Assembly: GCA_964555065.1 (NCBI GenBank)
Contig: CAZKRB010000006.1
Span: 1 to 60,498 of the forward strand
Length of the DNA stretch: 60,498 nt
Source of the DNA: Syntrophus sp964555065
Lineage (GTDB): Bacteria > Desulfobacterota > Syntrophia > Syntrophales > Syntrophaceae
Reading direction: 5' to 3'
The notes beneath the pieces are model-generated. The model had not been told where the DNA came from. It did no database searches and saw only the letters and a program-made list of their open reading frames with translations. The position numbers and the translations under genes are program-made. Numbering within the stretch: the first letter of the stretch is position 1; every line of letters starts with the position of its first letter. Shown here in pieces: positions 43,116-51,667 of this stretch.

Positions 43116-43138
43116 TTGACAGTAGAACGAATGTTCTA
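43116..43138 (+). promoter_or_regulatory. LexA-type SOS box at the Y-polymerase promoter
   Basis: TAGAACGAATGTTCTA (43123-43138) has perfect 6-bp arms and fits the GAAC-N4-GTTC LexA box of Gram-positives and some Deltaproteobacteria. It immediately follows a -35 TTGACA (43116-43121) and sits where RNA polymerase binds. The start codon is at 43154. Confidence 0.65.
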
Positions 43139-43153
43139 TTAAGATGGACCATC

Positions 43154-44506
43154 ATGGACGATATCCTTTTCAGCCTTCATTCCTGGCCAAGAGCCATTGT
43201 GCATATCGACGGCGATGCCTTCTTTACCTCATGCGAAGAAGCGATCCATCCGGAGCTGAAAGGGAAACCTCTCATCACCGGGGGAGAACGGGGCATTGTG
43301 GCCTGTGCCAGTTATCCCGCCAAGAGAAGGGGAGTTACCCGGGGCGTTCCCCTGCACCAGGCAAAGAGAATCTGCCCCGAACTCATTATCCTGCCTTCGG
43401 ACTATGAAACCTACAGCCTCTTTTCCCGCCGGATGTTCAACATCATGAGGCGCTTCACCCCCGATGTGGAGGAGTATTCCATCGATGAGGCATTCTGCGA
43501 TATCACGGGACTGCGCAGATCGTTACGCTCATCCTATGCGGGAATTGCGGAAAAGATGAAGGCGTCGATCGAACGGGAGCTGGGCCTCAGCGTTTCCGCG
43601 GGAATCAGCCTGACCAAGGTGCTTGCCAAAGTGGGATCGAAGTACCGGAAGCCGAGCGGCTTGACGGTCATTGCCGGCCGCTCTATTGCCCGGTATCTGG
43701 AGAATCTTCCTGTGGGGAAGATCTGGGGGATTGGCCCTGCCACAACCAGTTACCTGGCGAAGATGGGCGTCAGGACCGCCCTGGAATTTGCCCGGATGCC
43801 GGAAGCAGTCGTGCGGAAACGACTGACCAAGCCTGGCGTTGAAATCTGGCGGGAACTGAGAGGAGAATCCGTTTATCCCGTAACTTCTCAAGAGAAAAGC
43901 GTCTACGCGTCCATCAGCAAGATGAAGACCTTTGCCCCTCCCACCTCGGACCGGGAATACCTCTTTGCGCACCTGCTGAGGAACCTGGAATCCGCCTGCA
44001 TCAAGGCCAGGCGGTATGGATTGGCTCCCGGTAAGATCGTTTCTCTTCTCCGGACCCAGCAATTCCGGGATCTGGGCAGTGAGGCGACCCTCACCCGCCC
44101 CTCGGCGTTACCCCTGGAGTTGTCCGGCCTGCTGCGGGAACTCTTTGAGGCGCTTTATCGGCCCGAAGAACTCTACCGGGCGACGGGGGTTATTTTACTG
44201 GAACTCGCGCACGACACCAATATTCAGTATTCGCTCTTTGAGAGTCCGATGCGGGTGGAGAAGATCCGGGACCTTTATGAAGCCATGGACGGCCTGAGCG
44301 GCAAATACGGGAAGCATGCCCTCCATCTGGGCGCATCCCATCCCTTGGAGCAGGCGGGCAGGGGGAAGCGGGGAGCACCGACCGTGCGGGACGAGACCAG
44401 GTTTTTCGGTGAGACCAAGCGTCGCCACCTCGGGCTGCCGATTCTCCATGTGAAGGAAAAAAATAAGGATCCAGAGGGAGTCGGGGAAAACTCAACAGGT
44501 GCATAA
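43154..44506 (+). CDS. dinB: Y-family DNA polymerase (Pol IV-like)
   Basis: The protein has 450 residues, larger than E. coli DinB (351). Active-site Asp residues lie in AIVHIDGDAFFTSCEEAIH and Glu in YSIDEAFCDITG; VSAGISLTKVLAKVGSKYRK and IWGIGPATTSYLAKMGV follow in the palm and the helix-hairpin-helix region. The little-finger domain ends near 410, with a ~40-residue basic tail (RDETRFFGETKRRHLGLP). It bypasses damaged bases with low fidelity. Start 43154 lies after the LexA box; in-frame ATGs upstream would put the box inside the gene. SOS control is therefore likely. Confidence 0.92.
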   Translation: MDDILFSLHSWPRAIVHIDGDAFFTSCEEAIHPELKGKPLITGGERGIVACASYPAKRRGVTRGVPLHQAKRICPELIILPSDYETYSLFSRRMFNIMRRFTPDVEEYSIDEAFCDITGLRRSLRSSYAGIAEKMKASIERELGLSVSAGISLTKVLAKVGSKYRKPSGLTVIAGRSIARYLENLPVGKIWGIGPATTSYLAKMGVRTALEFARMPEAVVRKRLTKPGVEIWRELRGESVYPVTSQEKSVYASISKMKTFAPPTSDREYLFAHLLRNLESACIKARRYGLAPGKIVSLLRTQQFRDLGSEATLTRPSALPLELSGLLRELFEALYRPEELYRATGVILLELAHDTNIQYSLFESPMRVEKIRDLYEAMDGLSGKYGKHALHLGASHPLEQAGRGKRGAPTVRDETRFFGETKRRHLGLPILHVKEKNKDPEGVGENSTGA

Positions 44507-44678
44507 GTGGAAAAGCTGTTTTATAATGTCCTGAAGGGGAGCCGCGATTGGAAAAAGACCGCGAAGAGCGCATGCCCCGGCGTCCAAAGGGGAAGCTGTG
44601 GTGGAAGTCAGGCGATCTCCGAGCTTTCTCAACGGTGCCGGGTTCATTCGGTGAGAGCCGGTGCGGAAGGGGGATGAG

Positions 44679-45044
44679 ATGGAGTATAAGCTCAAGAGAA
44701 TCAAGGTCCACGGACTGATTGTCGTGGAAAACGACGAAGGTTACGATCAGCGGAGCATCGATGCCATTCCCCTGGAGGTCGACGCCAACCTGGAAGCCGA
44801 CGCAAGAACCATCCAGCCCGGAGAGCGGGTCATCGGCCTGATCGAGAATCCGGCGCTCTTCCATGTCTACGCGGAGATGGAAGACGGCACATGGCTCGAC
44901 CTGGGATACGATTGTCCCGAAGACGAATATGAACGGAACTGGGATGAGGCCGTCGAGGAGACCCTCAAGCGGTACCTCCAGGAGCAGGGCGCCGAGGAAT
45001 CCCGTGCGGAAGAGCCGTCTCCTCCACAGGAAGAGAAAGGATAG
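44679..45044 (+). CDS. Small hypothetical acidic protein
   Basis: The protein has 121 residues. The start (MEYKLKRIKVHGLIVVENDEG) is beta-rich and the end (about 95-121) is strongly acidic (RAEEPSPPQEEKG). Middle segment includes VYAEMEDGTWLDLGYDCPED. Start 44679 was chosen over an upstream GTG because GGGGGATGAG precedes the ATG. No signal or membrane segment and no family recognised. The preceding 170 bases show no gene. Confidence 0.6.
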   Translation: MEYKLKRIKVHGLIVVENDEGYDQRSIDAIPLEVDANLEADARTIQPGERVIGLIENPALFHVYAEMEDGTWLDLGYDCPEDEYERNWDEAVEETLKRYLQEQGAEESRAEEPSPPQEEKG

Positions 45045-45117
45045 GCGGAAAAGATCCGTCGCCGTCGGGCAAGATCGGGCATCCGGAAATCCGGAATCGG
45101 CAAGGGGCGGGGCCAGG

Positions 45118-45169
45118 CCGGTGGATAAACCCCGGGACCGCTTCCGTGATTCCGGGGTTTATCCACCGG
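45118..45169. repeat. Perfect 18-bp inverted repeat hairpin
   Basis: Arms 45118-45135 and 45152-45169 are perfect inverted copies around a 16-base loop. No T run follows on either strand. It sits between two plus-strand genes and could be a transcript-stabilising or Rho-independent-like hairpin, or a REP-type element. Confidence 0.6.
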
Positions 45170-45310
45170 TCACGGGACTCGGCGCCGGAGAGGTCAGGGG
45201 ATGTTTCCTCTCTCCGGCGGGCAGGTTTTCCATCCGTCGCGGTGACACTTTGTAGGAAAATAAATCCAAGTGATTAATTATTGTCATTATTCGTTGCGCC
45301 TATTTTAGGG

Positions 45311-45487
45311 ATGAGGGCTATGAAGAAAAAAGAGGACGGGGCTCGGGACCCCTTCAAAACCAGAAACCGGATCATCGTGGTGATATGGCTTCTCGTCACC
45401 GGGCTTTTCCTCGCCCTGCTCCTCCTGTCCCTCGTCGGTCTGGTCGAGCTGGTCTTAGAGACCCTCTCTGCGCCGGGGCAGCCTTGA
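45311..45487 (+). CDS. Small single-pass membrane protein
   Basis: A 58-residue protein: a basic start (MRAMKKKEDGARDPFKTRN), then one hydrophobic helix of about 25 residues (IIVVIWLLVTGLFLALLLLS) and a short acidic tail. ATG 45320 is an alternative start with GAGG upstream. Precedes the flavodoxin gene by 54 bases and may be co-transcribed. Function unknown. Confidence 0.5.
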   Translation: MRAMKKKEDGARDPFKTRNRIIVVIWLLVTGLFLALLLLSLVGLVELVLETLSAPGQP

Positions 45488-45541
45488 CTTCAGAGGGAGG
45501 ACCGCGATTTGGGCTCAAGCTTCGGCTGAAAGGAGGACCCC

Positions 45542-46015
45542 ATGAAAAAGGCTGTCGTGCTTTATGCGACCCGGACGAACGAGACGGGAAAGCTGGCGGA
45601 GCTTATCGCCGAGGGAATGAGAGCGGAAGGGATCGACGTCACCGTGGCCAGGGTCGGCGAGATCCGGGAAACAGATCTCCGGCTCGAAACCTGTGACGCC
45701 CTCATTCTCGGGTCGCCCACGTACAAGAAGGAAATGCTCCCGGTCATGAAGGCCTTTCTGGGCGCGCTGGAGAAGGCCGACCTGGGATCTAAGGTGGGAG
45801 GAGCGTTCGGAGCTTTCGGATGGAGCGGGGAGGCGTCGCTGGCCCTTTATGAGACCATGAAAAAGATTCTCAAGATGAAAATGATGGATAAGCCGTTGCG
45901 GGTAAAATCCCTTTCTCAGACCGGCGGGGCGGCGGAGGCAAGGAACTATGGGAAGGAAGCGGCGAATGTTCTGAAATATGGAAGGGAAATTGCGAAGATG
46001 ATGAATCCTCCCTGA
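45542..46015 (+). CDS. Flavodoxin-domain protein
   Basis: The protein has 157 residues with the FMN phosphate-binding loop AVVLYATRTNETGKLAELI at the start and a second loop LILGSPTYKKEMLPVM near residue 58; GAFGAFGWSGEASLALYETM follows at the isoalloxazine-binding site. It resembles the C-terminal domain of FprA-type flavodiiron proteins but stands alone. It should carry electrons in the cytoplasm. AAAGGAGG precedes the start. Confidence 0.88.
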   Translation: MKKAVVLYATRTNETGKLAELIAEGMRAEGIDVTVARVGEIRETDLRLETCDALILGSPTYKKEMLPVMKAFLGALEKADLGSKVGGAFGAFGWSGEASLALYETMKKILKMKMMDKPLRVKSLSQTGGAAEARNYGKEAANVLKYGREIAKMMNPP

Positions 46016-46041
46016 GCCCTTTCCTCTTACTCCTATTACTC

Positions 46042-46440
46042 CTACTTCGCCTCTGTATCCGGCTGCCAGACGGCAAAGGGATTTCCCTGTGGATCTGCCA
46101 GGATCGCATACCAGCCCTCTTTCGGAACGGCCAGTTTTGCCTGCATCAGGGTTGCCCCAAGTTTTTGCGCCGCCTCGAGGGTGGCGTCCACCGATTCAAC
46201 GGTTACATAGCTGATCCAGGTCCTCCGGTCGCAAGCCGCAGCTCTTTTGAAGATGCCGCCGTTGATGCCGCATGCCCGGGAAGGTCGACCCTGCTCATCG
46301 GTTTCCACGGTCTTGACGAGACAGCCATCCGCGCCTGGAATAGATTCAATCGTCCAGTCGAAGAGGCCGGCGTAGAACCTCCCCAGCTGATCGGGATCGT
46401 CGGCATAGATTTCAAAATGGGCAACCGGGTTTTTCCTCAT
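46042..46440 (-). CDS. VOC / glyoxalase-like protein
   Basis: The protein has 132 residues with the beta-alpha-beta-beta-beta module of the VOC superfamily: PVAHFEIYADDPDQLGRFYA, then LFDWTIESIPG, and near the end GWYAILADPQGNPFAVWQP. Residues in the usual metal positions (His in VAHFEI, Glu in place at the end) are only partly visible, so activity is unclear. AAGGAG precedes the ATG at 46440. The 525-base gap that follows on its upstream side shows no gene, only a possible TTATACT -10. Confidence 0.82.
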   Translation of the reverse strand: MRKNPVAHFEIYADDPDQLGRFYAGLFDWTIESIPGADGCLVKTVETDEQGRPSRACGINGGIFKRAAACDRRTWISYVTVESVDATLEAAQKLGATLMQAKLAVPKEGWYAILADPQGNPFAVWQPDTEAK

Positions 46441-46965
46441 CGCTTTTCTCCTTTTTCCGGCTCCCGGACAGTTTCCCGCTTCCTTTGGGTGGCCAGTATA
46501 ATGCAGAGCGGGAAGCAAGTCCAGACTCCTTCTCCGGCTGGCAGGAAAAGGGAAAGTGCGGCGGTGGTCAAGGTTCGGCATGAAGCCAAATCCCCGTCGT
46601 ACACGTTGGGCTTGACTATGTGAAGCAAGGAGCGGCCTGGGGAAAATGTCGGAAAGAGCATTGAATAAATGAGCGGGCCGCGATCCCTCTCGGGTTACAT
46701 AAGGCAATACAGGCGGAATTTATCAGGGTTGCTGAGTGGGAAAAACAGTAGACGTCCATCACCTCGGAGAACGGAAAATTGGGGACTGTCCTTTTGAGCT
46801 GGAGAAACCTGTTGATTATGAATGTTTTTCTTAGTATCAGGATGGCACGGTCCGCCTGATTTTCGGGAAAGATAGGAACCGGTCCAGGGACGTTTCCTGT
46901 GAGGTTTTCCCCGGGTAGTTTTTCCACGGCGACGGCCGATCCATCAGAAGGAGAAAGGCCTTTCC

Positions 46966-47703
46966 ATGAGCAATGATTCCGACAACTGGGGAGATTCCTC
47001 TGCCCGGCAGACGCCGCCCTCGAAAGCGGCCTTGCTGTACAAAGGAAAAACGAAAGATGTCTATGCCCTTGAAAACGGCAATTATCTGCTGCAGTTCAAG
47101 GATGACGTCACCGGCGAGAACGGGGTGTTCGATCCCGGTTCGAATCGGGTGGGGATGCGAATGGAGGGGGTCGGCAACCTCAACCTCCGGATGGCGGTGT
47201 TCTTCTTTGAAAAGCTGGAGGCGGCAGGCATCAAAACCCATTTTGTCCGAACCCTGCTGGAAGACTCGGCGATGGAGGTCCTCCCGGCAAAGGCTTTCGG
47301 AAAAGGTCTCGAGGTGATCTGCCGCCTGAGGGCTGTGGGCAGCTTCCGCTGCCGTTACGGGGACTATGTCGAAGAGGGGGCGCCCCTTCCGTCCTATGTC
47401 GAGATGACCTTCAAGGACGACGACCGGGGCGATCCGCTGGTGACGAGGGACGGCCTTATCGTCCTGGGGGTGATGAGCGGCGGGGTCTATGACGATCTAA
47501 AGAAAAGGACGCAGGAAATTACGAAGATCGTCGCCGACTGTCTCAACGAAAAGGGCATGACGCTCTATGACATCAAATTTGAATTCGGGGTCCATCGGGG
47601 AGAAGCGATTCTCATTGACGAAATATCTTCGGGAAACATGAGGGTTTACAAGGACGGCTGCTCCCTCGGGCCCCTGAAACTTTTTGAGCTGCTCTTTCAA
47701 TAA
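46966..47703 (+). CDS. purC: Phosphoribosylaminoimidazole-succinocarboxamide synthase
   Basis: The protein has 245 residues. It has the SAICAR synthetase motifs LLYKGKTKDVYALENG near the start, then AVGSFRCRYGDYVEEGAPLP and KFEFGVHRGEAILIDEISS near the end, which bind ATP and CAIR. It joins aspartate to CAIR in purine synthesis. A strong AGAAGGAGA site precedes the ATG. Transcribed alone; a 12-bp palindrome at 47701-47712 overlaps the stop. Length is normal for bacterial PurC. Confidence 0.96.
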   Translation: MSNDSDNWGDSSARQTPPSKAALLYKGKTKDVYALENGNYLLQFKDDVTGENGVFDPGSNRVGMRMEGVGNLNLRMAVFFFEKLEAAGIKTHFVRTLLEDSAMEVLPAKAFGKGLEVICRLRAVGSFRCRYGDYVEEGAPLPSYVEMTFKDDDRGDPLVTRDGLIVLGVMSGGVYDDLKKRTQEITKIVADCLNEKGMTLYDIKFEFGVHRGEAILIDEISSGNMRVYKDGCSLGPLKLFELLFQ

Positions 47704-47722
47704 CCGCGGTTACCGCTCCGCC

Positions 47723-48028
47723 TCATTTTTTTATTTCCCGCCCCAGCCGTTGCTCAACCGATTGGATCTTCCCGCCGATGCGGTCGGATTTTCCCGGCCG
47801 GTCGTCGATCGTGAGGGTCGTCAGCACTCTCGCTGCGCCTTCCAGGGTCTTTTCATGGCATTTCCGGATGAGGGTCATCACCTCGTCCCATTCCCCTTCG
47901 ACGACGGTTCCCATAGGGTTCGCCCGATAGGAAAGGTCGCTTTCATCGACGATGCGGATCACCTCCGCCACCTCTTTGCTGAGGCTTTCTCCGGCGCCGA
48001 GAGGCACGATGCTGAACTGAACGAGCAT
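47723..48028 (-). CDS. MTH1187-family thiamine-binding-like protein
   Basis: The protein has 101 residues with the ferredoxin-like pattern MLVQFSIVPLGAGESLSKEV, then YRANPMGTVVEGEWDEVMTL and a strand RVLTTLTIDDRPG, typical of the MTH1187/YkoF family (TIGR00106). Members bind thiamine or related ligands; no enzyme role is established. AAGGAG precedes the start. It begins 2 bases after the PHP gene stop, so the two form an operon. Confidence 0.9.
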   Translation of the reverse strand: MLVQFSIVPLGAGESLSKEVAEVIRIVDESDLSYRANPMGTVVEGEWDEVMTLIRKCHEKTLEGAARVLTTLTIDDRPGKSDRIGGKIQSVEQRLGREIKK

Positions 48029-48030
48029 GG

Positions 48031-48909
48031 TCAGTCTCCTTTCGTGAATGTCGGGATGCGTTGGCCCGGAGCTGAAGTTGCGATGTAGGGAAGCAGCGGC
48101 AGGGAACAGCTTTCCGGGATGGGCCTCCCGCCGCCGTAATATCCCAGGTCTGCCCCCTTATCCCCGTGGAAATCGCTTCCGCCCGTGGCGATGAGGTGAA
48201 AGCGTTCCGCCAGTTCGCGAAAGAGGATCACGTGCTGAGGGTCATGAAGGGGCGCATAAACCTCAATGCCGGCCATTCCGTAACTTACACCCTGTTGGAT
48301 GATCCGTTCGTAAGCTTCCGGACCTTCTAAGTTGAGCGATTTGGGATGAGCCAGTACCGGCAAACCTCCGGCATTCCTGATAAGTTCAAAGGCAGACTCA
48401 AAAGTCAGCTTCTCCTTGGGGACGTATCCCGGTTTCCCATGGTTGAGGTAGGTTTCAAAGGCGGAATCCACATCGGCCGCGTATCCCTTTTTTATCAGAA
48501 CCCGGGCAACGTGGGGCTTCCCCGGAGAAGCCCCCTTGGACTCCTTCCGCACATCCTCGGGGGCCAAAGGGATCCCGGCCCGGCTCAACTGTTCAACCAT
48601 CCGCAGGGCCCGTTCTTCCCGGACGCTTTTCAGCCTTGCCAGCCTGCCTTTCAAGTCCTGATTCTGATAATGAAGTCCATACCCCAGAAGGTGAAAGTCC
48701 CCTCCGGGAAAGGTAACGGACAGTTCGACGGCCGGAATGACCGCGACTCCCTCCCGCTGCGCTGCCTGCACTGCCTCGTCAAGGCCGTCCACCGTATCAT
48801 GATCCGCAATGGCGATCACCGCAATCCCTTCGCGGGATGCCTTCCGGATGAGCGCGGACGGGGTCAGCAACCCGTCCGAAGCCGTGGTGTGACAGTGCAG
48901 GTCAATCAT
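48031..48909 (-). CDS. PHP-domain phosphoesterase (RNase AM / nucleoside bisphosphatase type)
   Basis: The protein has 292 residues. It has the PHP metal motifs MIDLHCHTTASDG, IADHDTVDG, Glu in IPAVELSV, and later HVARVLI, LAHPKSLN and GGSDFHGDKG. This single-domain layout matches E. coli YciV/RnmB-type enzymes, which remove phosphates or shorten RNA ends. Start 48909 was chosen since AGGAG lies upstream and the DxH motif begins at once. Co-transcribed with the MTH1187-like gene. Confidence 0.9.
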   Translation of the reverse strand: MIDLHCHTTASDGLLTPSALIRKASREGIAVIAIADHDTVDGLDEAVQAAQREGVAVIPAVELSVTFPGGDFHLLGYGLHYQNQDLKGRLARLKSVREERALRMVEQLSRAGIPLAPEDVRKESKGASPGKPHVARVLIKKGYAADVDSAFETYLNHGKPGYVPKEKLTFESAFELIRNAGGLPVLAHPKSLNLEGPEAYERIIQQGVSYGMAGIEVYAPLHDPQHVILFRELAERFHLIATGGSDFHGDKGADLGYYGGGRPIPESCSLPLLPYIATSAPGQRIPTFTKGD

Positions 48910-49073
48910 GGATGGCTGCTCCTTTTGTGAGAAGTGACGTGGCGTTACCATAGCACGATCCCCGGGGATTTGTCACAGATAACCTGTCCCGCCTCGGCAT
49001 CCCGTCAAAGTCCGTCCGCTGAGCGTGGCGACCGACCGCTTGAAGCTTAACGGGAATAAACATTTTTGTTTTG

Positions 49074-49109
49074 TTAATTCAAAGTGTTATGATCGCGAAG
49101 GACTTGACC
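49074..49109 (+). repeat. 36-base motif shared with the alarmone synthetase upstream region
   Basis: This stretch shares 27 of 36 bases, with equal spacing, with 24007-24042: both have TTAATTCAA, then GTTATG, then GACTTGACC. Nothing else in the 48910-49305 gap looks functional. Confidence 0.4.
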
Positions 49110-49305
49110 CTGTGTTGAACCCGGAAGGGAGGGCGAGGGATAAATTTTACCCTTTTCAATGCCCCATCGGCCGTTTATAATTTAATGCTCGCGCTGACGC
49201 CGGTGCGGCGCCTGTCCTGAGCCCGATGCGATGCCCTTTCCGACCGGCGGCCCGGCCCGCCGGGTTTTTCCGGACGGGCAACTTGAAGGAGAGGAGGAAC
49301 GGATC

Positions 49306-49623
49306 ATGAGAAGGATTGTCCTTGTCATGCTGGTGTTTTCTCTGATTGGCTGTGCGTCCCTGCAACTGGCGCCGGAAGCGCAGCGCATTCTTCCCGTATC
49401 GGATCCGGCGGAGTGCCGATTCATCAAGGAGATGTATATCGAAACCTACCCGGAAACGCTGACCTACTCTCTGCAATGGAATACCCATCATGCCGGAGGG
49501 GATGCCTATCGGATTCTGTCGCAGGTCCGCTTCTCTCATGTCCTGGCGCCGTTTTCGCTGCGGCCTTCCAATGACGAAAGGGTCATGACCACCCATTTTG
49601 AAATCTACAAATGTAAACCCTGA
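49306..49623 (+). CDS. Small lipoprotein
   Basis: The protein has 105 residues with a lipoprotein signal MRRIVLVMLVFSLIGC ending in the lipobox Leu-Ile-Gly-Cys. The mature part has FIKEMYIETYPETLTYSLQW and HHAGGDAYRILSQVRF, similar in layout to small DUF4156-like lipoproteins. Function unknown. GAGGAGGAAC precedes the ATG. Its 3' end abuts the GIY-YIG gene. Confidence 0.75.
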   Translation: MRRIVLVMLVFSLIGCASLQLAPEAQRILPVSDPAECRFIKEMYIETYPETLTYSLQWNTHHAGGDAYRILSQVRFSHVLAPFSLRPSNDERVMTTHFEIYKCKP

Positions 49624-49630
49624 AAAGACA

Positions 49631-49924
49631 GTGCCCAAGCGGAGCCGCTATTACGTCTACATCCTGGAATGTTCCGATCGGACCTTGTACACCGGCTGGA
49701 CGGGAGACGTGGAAAGGCGGGTTCAGAGCCATAACCGGGGCCGGCAGGGGGCAAAGTACACCCGGTCGCGGCGGCCGGTCAAACTGGTCTATGTCGAGAG
49801 GTGTGGCGGTTTAGGGGAGGTTCTGCGGCGGGAAGCCCGGATCAAGAAGTTGTCCCGGCAGGAAAAGCTGCGGCTGATCGCCCAGGCGGCAGATAAACCG
49901 GGGGAGGCTGCTGCGAGTCCATGA
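49631..49924 (+). CDS. GIY-YIG nuclease-domain protein (UPF0213 type)
   Basis: The protein has 97 residues. YYVYILECSDRTLYTGWTGD is the GIY-YIG start, and Arg in VERRVQSHN and Glu in LGEVLRREARIKKLSRQEK complete the active-site set. Small stand-alone proteins of this type may act in DNA repair. The start was taken as GTG 49631, eight bases after the preceding stop; a TTG at 49598 would overlap that gene by 26 bases. Neither has a strong ribosome site. Confidence 0.85.
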   Translation: MPKRSRYYVYILECSDRTLYTGWTGDVERRVQSHNRGRQGAKYTRSRRPVKLVYVERCGGLGEVLRREARIKKLSRQEKLRLIAQAADKPGEAAASP

Positions 49925-49939
49925 GACGGTCCGGGAAGC

Positions 49940-50404
49940 CTATTTTATTTCCGCGGCGGACGTTCTTCTTACATGATCACAGACGACGCGGACAAAGGTC
50001 TCGCTTTGCGAGCCCGGCGCCGGTTTCTCCATCTTGATGCCGTAATCCTCGAAAGCATCCGTCTCGAAACGTTCCGTGGCGATCCCTTCTCCCCTGGCAT
50101 TGTAATCGGTGGAACTTACCTTCCCGATGGTCCCCTGTTCACAGTAAACCTGGCTCAGCTGGACGGTATGGGAATAAGCGGAATAATCGCGCCCCGGATT
50201 CTTTCCCTGCAGGTCCTTGAGGACGACTTCATCGTAAACCGTTTTCCCCCAGACACGAATGACCGAGGGAGAAAGGTGGGTGATCCCGGCGGAGTCGAAC
50301 TCCGAATTGCCGGCCGGCCGCCACTGAGCGGCGCACACCGGTCGGAGCGCTCCCAGGAACAGGCCCAGGGCCAACAGGACGGGAAGAAACCGTTTCAGAC
50401 TCAT
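49940..50404 (-). CDS. Secreted surface-adhesin E-like protein
   Basis: The protein has 154 residues with a signal peptide (cut after VCA). The mature part has short beta strands: EFDSAGITHLSPSVIRVWGK, then YSAYSHTVQLSQVYCEQGTI and ETFVRVVCDHVRR, a pattern seen in surface-adhesin E-like domains. Two Cys may form a disulfide. AAGGAG precedes the ATG. Function unknown; envelope location likely. Confidence 0.7.
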   Translation of the reverse strand: MSLKRFLPVLLALGLFLGALRPVCAAQWRPAGNSEFDSAGITHLSPSVIRVWGKTVYDEVVLKDLQGKNPGRDYSAYSHTVQLSQVYCEQGTIGKVSSTDYNARGEGIATERFETDAFEDYGIKMEKPAPGSQSETFVRVVCDHVRRTSAAEIK

Positions 50405-50536
50405 GACCTCTCCTTGTAAAATGGGTTGTGTCGGGGAAGGGAAATCAGGCCGAAAGGTTCATCCGCCTGCGAAGGGAATTCTTCCGTTGCCCCCCACCGG
50501 CCTCCGGAGGGCATCCCCTGCCCGGACTGTTCATTT

Positions 50537-50716
50537 TCAGCCTTCCGGCTCTTTCTTTTCTTCTTCTGCTGCTTCCTCCTGGGCCAGCTCTTCCAGCAGC
50601 CTTTCCAATCCGTCGATGACCCGCTCGGTTGCGGGGTTCACCAGCTTCGAGCGTTCGATGGGCTCCTCTTCGGTAAGGCCGAGCTTTTTCAGCAACTCCT
50701 CTTTGGATGACGTCAT
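50537..50716 (-). CDS. Small acidic helical protein
   Basis: The protein has 59 residues, starting MTSSKEELLKKLGLTEEEPI, and ends in a Glu-rich tail (EEAAEEEKKEPEG). AGGTTA lies upstream. The frame extends further upstream but with improbable composition. No family recognised. It lies in the same orientation as the lipoprotein gene upstream. Confidence 0.5.
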   Translation of the reverse strand: MTSSKEELLKKLGLTEEEPIERSKLVNPATERVIDGLERLLEELAQEEAAEEEKKEPEG

Positions 50717-50823
50717 CGGATAACCTGTGGTTGGAAAAAGTTTTCGAACCGGTCCAGGGCGAGAGAAGCCGAGGCCTTCCGTTCCCGGGCCATCGCCCCC
50801 GCGTTCCCTTCTCTGCGGCCCTT

Positions 50824-51075
50824 CTATTTCAGGGGGTTGAACATCTCCACGCAATGGACGCCGGCCGTGGATTCAAAACTGCAAAGGTAACGCTTCCCCT
50901 TGCAGGCCGCCTCCCAGTTGCGTTTTCCGTCGATCGTGATGAGCGTCCCATGTTCGATGTCGATTTCATCGGCGTGGCAGCCGATGACGGGGGCGGACAG
51001 CTCTGCGTATTTCCGGGTGTAGGTGCAGCCGGCGATCATCAGACAGACCATCAGGCAGATCAACACTTTATTCAT
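50824..51075 (-). CDS. Small lipoprotein with Cys-rich mature part
   Basis: The protein has 83 residues with signal MNKVLICLMVCLMIAGC ending in a lipobox. The mature part has Cys residues in PVIGCHADEIDI, EAACKGKRYLCSF and VHCVEMF, which could pair as disulfides. AGAGGA precedes the ATG. Function unknown; it follows yhbY on the same strand. Confidence 0.72.
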   Translation of the reverse strand: MNKVLICLMVCLMIAGCTYTRKYAELSAPVIGCHADEIDIEHGTLITIDGKRNWEAACKGKRYLCSFESTAGVHCVEMFNPLK

Positions 51076-51175
51076 TCCGTTCCTCTTGATGAAAAGGGGC
51101 GGTGAGTTTTCCCGCTTTACGGTTCTCTTCCCGCCATGCTTCGGTTCTACGTAACGGCTGAGACCAGCCACCCGG

Positions 51176-51481
51176 TTATTTCCCCCGCTCCGACAAGGGC
51201 AGGTCGATTTTCGGCTGTTCGGCTTTCCGGTAGAGCAGGAAGGTCCGACCCAGCACCTGGGCGATTTCCGCCTTGAGACGCGAGGCCATCCGTTCGGCGG
51301 CTTCCCTGTGATCCGCCAGGCAGCTGTCAAGGAGCTTGACCTTGATCAGCTCGTGATGTTCGAGGGCGGAGTCCGTTTCCTGGAGGATCGAGTCGGTAAG
51401 GTCACTTTTGCCGATCAGAATAACCGGTTTCAACGCATGCCCCAGTCGGCGCAGAAATCGTTTTTGTTTTCCCGTCAGCAT
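51176..51481 (-). CDS. yhbY: YhbY-type RNA-binding protein (CRM domain)
   Basis: The protein has 101 residues, similar to E. coli YhbY (97). It has the CRM pattern MLTGKQKRFLRRLGHALKPV, then LIGKSDLTDSILQETDSALE and HELIKVKLLDS. YhbY binds pre-50S ribosomal particles. Start 51481 was preferred because GGGG lies upstream and it aligns with the family start. A promoter with perfect hexamers lies 56 bases upstream. Confidence 0.9.
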   Translation of the reverse strand: MLTGKQKRFLRRLGHALKPVILIGKSDLTDSILQETDSALEHHELIKVKLLDSCLADHREAAERMASRLKAEIAQVLGRTFLLYRKAEQPKIDLPLSERGK

Positions 51482-51536
51482 GAAATCCCCGTTTACATGA
51501 TTGAATTTGCTTGACAATAATTTTTCCTCAAATGGA

Positions 51537-51563
51537 ATTATAAAAAGAATGGCTTTGTGTCAA
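51537..51563 (-). promoter_or_regulatory. Promoter with consensus hexamers for yhbY
   Basis: On the minus strand, TTGACA (51558-51563) and TATAAT (51537-51542) are both perfect, but the spacer is only 15 bases, shorter than the optimum of 17. This may limit its strength. Confidence 0.6.
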
Positions 51564-51667
51564 CAAAATAATCCGTTTCCCGATCCCGGCAATCATTTCT
51601 TCCTGTTTCCCCGATCCTGTGATACACATGAAAAGTTTTCCAGACAAGCAGCATCACAGAGGTTTTT

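Noticed and set aside
45118..45169. Interpretation of the hairpin as a CRISPR repeat
   Set aside because: It occurs once, with no spaced direct repeats anywhere in the window; no CRISPR array or cas gene was seen.
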